The translations under genes were made by a program, and so were the position numbers. Shown here piece by piece: positions 22,168 through 24,645 of a stretch of DNA of 24,645 bases. The DNA is taken from contig JBEDUK010000003.1 in NCBI GenBank assembly GCA_040414485.1, positions 1 to 24,645 on the forward strand, written 5' to 3'. This stretch comes from JBEDUK01 sp040414485. GTDB lineage: Bacteria; Actinomycetota; UBA4738. Position 1 is the first letter of the stretch. Each line of letters opens with the position of its first letter. The notes under the pieces were generated by a model. It made no database searches. It worked only from the letters and a program-made list of their open reading frames with translations, and had not been told where the DNA came from.

Positions 22168-22914
22168 CTACAGGTCGGATTCGGCCACGCGGTCGCCCGA
22201 GGGAGTCGAGCTGCCGCGGTTCGGCTCCTCGGTGATCAGCACGTGGTCGTAGGTGGCGCCGTCGGCGGGCACCCGGACCATCACGACCCCCGTGTGGTCG
22301 GGCACGAACGTGCCGCCGCTGGCGAACCGGCCCTGCCGGCCCAGCCAGACCTGGTAAACGCGATCGGGCCTGGGGAGCGGGAGGTTTCCCACGACGAACA
22401 GGTGCGCGCGACCGGGCACGTACACGGCCGCCACCGGCGCGGTGGCCGTGGCCCGTCCGGGGGGTGCGAGGGGCACGATCTTCGAGGTGGGCACCGACAC
22501 CGCCGAGATCAGCTCCGCGGTGTTCGCCTGCTGGCGCTCTGCCCTGGAGATGCGGCCCGTCAGATGGATGCTCCACACGCCGAGACCGATCGCGATCACG
22601 ACGGCGGCGGCGGTCAGGGCACCGGCGAGGCCGCTCAGCGCCCCCAACCTCCCGAGGCTTCCGACGCGGCGGCGCTCGGGCGCCACCCCTCTGTGCAGGC
22701 GCGCCAGGACCTCACCCGGGGGTCGCTTGGAGGGCGAGGCGAGCGCCAGTTCCCCGGCGATGCTCTCGAAGTCCTCCAGCGCCGCCCGGCACTCCGGGCA
22801 CGAGGGAAGGTGGGTCCGAATCAGAGCCTCGGCGGCCTCGTTCTCCTCCTCGCCGAGCGCGCTGAGCGCCCTGGCCGCCAGTGCCTCCTGGACCCGATCG
22901 TGCTCAGTCTCCAT
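22168..22914 (-). CDS. Anti-sigma factor, RskA-like with zinc-binding ZAS motif
   Basis: A 248-aa transmembrane regulator. The cytoplasmic N-terminus has H35-x3-C39-x2-C42 (HLPSCPEC), the core of the zinc-containing anti-sigma domain that sequesters ECF sigma factors. One membrane helix spans about 91-114. The outer domain (YVPGRAHLFVVGNLPLPRPDRVYQVWLGRQGRFASGGTF) is the RskA C-terminal domain, normally subject to signal-triggered proteolysis. ATG 22914 is preferred over TTG 22926 because GGAGG lies 5 nt upstream; it then overlaps the sigma gene by 11 bp, giving coupled expression at matched levels. It ends before a strong terminator on the same strand. Confidence 0.9.
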   Translation of the reverse strand: METEHDRVQEALAARALSALGEEENEAAEALIRTHLPSCPECRAALEDFESIAGELALASPSKRPPGEVLARLHRGVAPERRRVGSLGRLGALSGLAGALTAAAVVIAIGLGVWSIHLTGRISRAERQQANTAELISAVSVPTSKIVPLAPPGRATATAPVAAVYVPGRAHLFVVGNLPLPRPDRVYQVWLGRQGRFASGGTFVPDHTGVVMVRVPADGATYDHVLITEEPNRGSSTPSGDRVAESDL

Positions 22915-23485
22915 CCGCGCCTCCAACGAGTGCCGCGCGAAGCTTGCGCATCGCGGCGAGCGTCCGGGTCTTCACCGTCCCGAGTGGGACGCCGGTCTCC
23001 TCGGCGATCCGGGACTGCGTGTACCCCCGGAAATACGCCAGTTCGAGCACCTCGCGTTGTTCCGCCGACAAGGACTCGAGCGCCTCGAGCACTTTGGAGC
23101 GCCGGTCGGCGAGCCACGCCTCGTGCACCACTTCCTCCGCAACATCTTCGCCAACATCGGGCACGGGGTTCACTCGTTCGTGGCGTTGGCGCGAACGTTC
23201 CTCCCGCCGGACGGTGTCGACGGAACGGTGGTGCACGAGCGAGAGGAAGTACGCGCGGAACGTGCCGCGGGCCGGATCGAACGCCTCCGGAGCCTTCCAG
23301 AGCGCAAGAAAGGCGTCGTGGACCACGTCCTGCGCGAGCGCCGACCGGCCGATGACGCGGAACGCGAGCCCGTACGCCGCCGCCGAGTACCGGCGGTACA
23401 GCTCGTCGAACGCCTCACGATCACGGCGCGTCAGGCGCCGGTGCAGGTCGCGATCGCGTTGGTCCTCGATCCGTTCGGGCTGCAC
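22904..23485 (-). CDS. ECF RNA polymerase sigma factor (SigK-like group)
   Basis: A 193-aa group 4 sigma factor. Region 2 is FDELYRRYSAAAYGLAFRVIGRSALAQDVVHDAFLALWKAPEAFD followed by RGTFRAYFLSLVHHRSVDTVRRE, for core and -10 binding. Region 4 is ALESLSAEQREVLELAYFRGYTQSRIAEETGVPLGTVKTRTLAAMRKLRAAL, with the -35-reading helix-turn-helix. It is co-transcribed with its overlapping RskA-like anti-sigma gene. The GTG start has no Shine-Dalgarno sequence, but TAAGAC lies 7 nt upstream on the minus strand, compatible with a leaderless transcript. The regulon is unknown. The DUF4331/TPR/NicO cluster, convergent with it, is the nearest plausible target. Confidence 0.92.
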   Translation of the reverse strand: MQPERIEDQRDRDLHRRLTRRDREAFDELYRRYSAAAYGLAFRVIGRSALAQDVVHDAFLALWKAPEAFDPARGTFRAYFLSLVHHRSVDTVRREERSRQRHERVNPVPDVGEDVAEEVVHEAWLADRRSKVLEALESLSAEQREVLELAYFRGYTQSRIAEETGVPLGTVKTRTLAAMRKLRAALVGGADGD

Positions 23486-23515
23486 GCAGCACGTCTTATC
23501 AGACCGGCCGATACC

Positions 23516-23791
23516 ATGACCTGCGTGGCCCCGAACGTCACCGTAAGGATGTATTCGCGCTCAACGTGCCATCTGTGCGACGACGCGCGCGCCGAGATCA
23601 TGGCCGCGATCGGCTCCCTGGATCCGTCGGCCGGGGCGCGGGTGGCGTTCGACGAGCGACTGATCGATGGCGACGACGACCTCGAACGGGAGTACGGGCT
23701 CCGGGTGCCGGTCGTCGAGATCGACGGCGTGGAGGAGTTCGAATACCGCGTTGACCAGGCTGCGCTGCGCGAGCTGTTGGCAGGCTCATAG
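23516..23791 (+). CDS. Glutaredoxin-like (DUF836-type) small thiol protein
   Basis: A 91-aa thioredoxin-fold protein. Strand VTVRMYSRSTCHLCDDARAEI contains the redox pair C18-H-L-C21, and the cis-Pro segment is LRVPVVEIDG, followed by EEFEYRVDQAALRELL. These are typical of the short glutaredoxin-like proteins often found near redox regulators in actinobacteria. ATG 23516 is annotated, but GTG 23525, three codons later, gives a start more like its relatives. It is divergent from the sigma factor gene and upstream of rex, so a redox-related role is plausible. Whether it uses glutathione or mycothiol-type partners cannot be said. Confidence 0.85.
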   Translation: MTCVAPNVTVRMYSRSTCHLCDDARAEIMAAIGSLDPSAGARVAFDERLIDGDDDLEREYGLRVPVVEIDGVEEFEYRVDQAALRELLAGS

Positions 23792-23807
23792 GTCGGCGTT
23801 CCGGCGC

Positions 23808-23829
23808 TTGTGAATTCGTGCGCTAGGAT
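23808..23829 (+). promoter_or_regulatory. Possible rex promoter with a Rex half-site
   Basis: TTGTGAA (23808-23814) matches half of the Rex operator (TTGTGAA-N6-TTCACAA) and is followed by TTCGTG, an imperfect second arm at the wrong spacing. TAGGAT (23824-23829) fits a -10. The half-site would lie in the promoter spacer, as for autoregulation, but the match is incomplete. Confidence 0.3.
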
Positions 23830-23926
23830 GGCGCGGTCGATGGCGGCAACACTTCCGTTCGCGACCCAGCGCCCGCTGGCGCCGCTCCAGCCGTTCGAAC
23901 CCCTCTCGCCGGGAGAGCCCGCGTGA
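23828..23926 (+). CDS. Possible short leader ORF (32 codons) coupled to rex
   Basis: A frame from ATG 23828 (or ATG 23840) runs to a TGA at 23924-23926 that overlaps the rex GTG (GTGA). It would encode MARSMAATLPFATQRPLAPL and a further 12 residues, rich in Pro and Ala. There is no Shine-Dalgarno sequence, but ATG 23840 lies 10 nt after the TAGGAT -10 candidate, so leaderless translation is conceivable. It may equally be chance. Confidence 0.2.
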   Translation: MARSMAATLPFATQRPLAPLQPFEPLSPGEPA

Positions 23927-24618
23927 GCGAGCGAACCATCCCGGAGGCCACCCTCGGCCGCCTTCCGGTCTACCTGCGCGTGCTGGTCGAGACCGCCGAG
24001 CAGGGCACGTCCACGATCTCGTCCGAGAGCCTCGCCGAGGCGGCCGGCGTGAATTCGGCCAAGGTGCGGAAGGATCTGTCGTTCCTGGGCTCGTACGGCA
24101 CGCGCGGGGTCGGCTACGACGTCGCGTATCTGATCCATCAGGTGCGGCGGGAGCTCGGGCTCACCCAGGATTGGCCGGTGCTGATCGCGGGGGTCGGCAA
24201 CCTGGGGCACGCGCTGGCGAACTACCGGGGCTTCGTGGCCCGCGGGTTCCGCGTGGTGGCGCTGATCGACGTCGAACCGGCGCTCGTGGGCGAGCGCGTG
24301 GGCGGACTGGTCGTGCGCCATCTGGACGAGGTCGATGAGATCGTGGCCACGGGCGACGTCGCCATCGGTGTGATCTGCACGCCCGCGGGGGCCGCCCAGG
24401 AGGTGGCCGACCGCATGGTCGCGGCCGGAATCCGGTCGATCCTGAACTTCGCACCGGCCGTGATCTCGGTGCCGCAGACCGTCACGGTGCGCAAGGTGGA
24501 CCTTTCGATCGAGCTGCAGATCCTCGCGTACTACGAGCAGCGCAAGGCCGTGCTCGACGAGGTGAAGGACGGACGCGGGTCGCTCGGACTGGCCTCCTTC
24601 TCGGCCTCCGTCACGTAG
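23923..24618 (+). CDS. rex: Redox-sensing transcriptional repressor Rex
   Basis: A 231-aa DNA-binding repressor that senses the NADH/NAD+ ratio and controls respiration and fermentation genes. The N-terminal winged helix reads PEATLGRLPVYLRVL...SSESLAEAAGVNSAKVRKDLSFLGSYGTRGVGYDV, the strongly conserved Rex recognition region. The Rossmann domain has G90-x-G92-x2-G95 (GVGNLGHAL) and ALIDVEPALVG for NADH binding. The C-terminal helix LSIELQILAYYEQRKAVL swaps between subunits of the dimer. GTG 23923 has GGGAG about 8 nt upstream. In actinobacteria rex often precedes heme genes; only 27 bp follow it here. A Rex half-site upstream hints at autoregulation. Confidence 0.95.
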   Translation: MSERTIPEATLGRLPVYLRVLVETAEQGTSTISSESLAEAAGVNSAKVRKDLSFLGSYGTRGVGYDVAYLIHQVRRELGLTQDWPVLIAGVGNLGHALANYRGFVARGFRVVALIDVEPALVGERVGGLVVRHLDEVDEIVATGDVAIGVICTPAGAAQEVADRMVAAGIRSILNFAPAVISVPQTVTVRKVDLSIELQILAYYEQRKAVLDEVKDGRGSLGLASFSASVT

Positions 24619-24631
24619 GCTTGCCCCCGCG

Positions 24632-24645
24632 ATGATCGAACGGGA
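24632..24645 (+). CDS. Possible start of the next gene, cut by window edge
   Basis: ATG ATC GAA CGG begins 13 bp after the rex stop and runs off the window. There is no clear ribosome-binding site. In many actinobacteria the gene after rex is hemA, but four codons cannot identify it. Confidence 0.2.

Noticed and set aside
1..24645. CRISPR arrays, transposases, integrases, phage genes or att sites
   Set aside because: No regularly spaced repeats, recombinase motifs or terminal inverted repeats were seen; the gene order is ordinary chromosomal with even base composition.

Overview
This is a GC-rich, densely packed chromosomal window, most likely from a member of the Actinomycetota. The evidence is a 33-residue bS22-type (AURKAIP1/COX24-domain) ribosomal peptide followed by SAM hydroxide adenosyltransferase, NAD-dependent epimerase and lysophospholipid acyltransferase genes; murA a short distance downstream of atpC; a Rex redox repressor; an RskA-type anti-sigma factor beside an ECF sigma factor; frequent GTG/TTG starts; and a LexA-like box of actinobacterial form. 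I cannot place it below phylum, but the gene mix does not look like Streptomyces or Mycobacterium and suggests an uncultured or deep-branching lineage.

Layout. 1-835: the 3' part of atpC (F1 epsilon) and a 2H phosphoesterase (RNA ligase-like) gene. 845-1334: a minus-strand hypothetical gene with a CxxC knuckle and a divergent promoter region carrying a perfect CGAAC-N4-GTTCG box. 1335-5952: three genes joined by 4-bp GTGA overlaps: murA with an unusual Gly-Asp repeat insertion, a membrane-anchored alkaline-phosphatase-fold protein, and an AcuC/histone-deacetylase-like enzyme. 5973-7621 (minus): two short-chain dehydrogenases. 7688-8563: a phosphatase-like gene. 8564-8892: a 329-bp structured, non-coding leader. 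8893-12917: a Clp1-like P-loop kinase, the bS22 peptide, a SAM hydroxide adenosyltransferase, an epimerase and an acyltransferase that carries an extra N-terminal Cys/His knuckle. 12925-13899 (minus): a 41-aa membrane peptide and a sugar-phosphate isomerase-like TIM barrel. 13997-17267: a CrtC/AttH-like lipocalin-type protein, an acyl-CoA ligase and a polytopic membrane protein in an ATGA-coupled operon. 17526-21935: a secreted DUF4331 protein, a membrane-anchored TPR protein and a NicO-type nickel/cobalt transporter. 22168-23485 (minus): an anti-sigma factor and an ECF sigma factor ending at a near-ideal intrinsic terminator. 23516-24618: a glutaredoxin-like protein and Rex, with the first bases of a possible next gene at the edge.

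How it works together. The left half is mainly housekeeping: ATP synthase, peptidoglycan precursor synthesis, and translation/RNA metabolism. The most system-like region is 17526-23485. There a secreted DUF4331 protein, a TPR scaffold and a His-rich metal transporter lie beside a sigma/anti-sigma pair that could control extracytoplasmic functions. The link between that pair and the transport cluster is inferred from position only. The other candidates for novelty are the knuckle-fused acyltransferase, the long leader in front of the Clp1-like gene, the LexA-like box beside an unknown gene, and the repeat-expanded MurA. No mobile elements, CRISPR arrays, tRNAs or rRNAs were seen.
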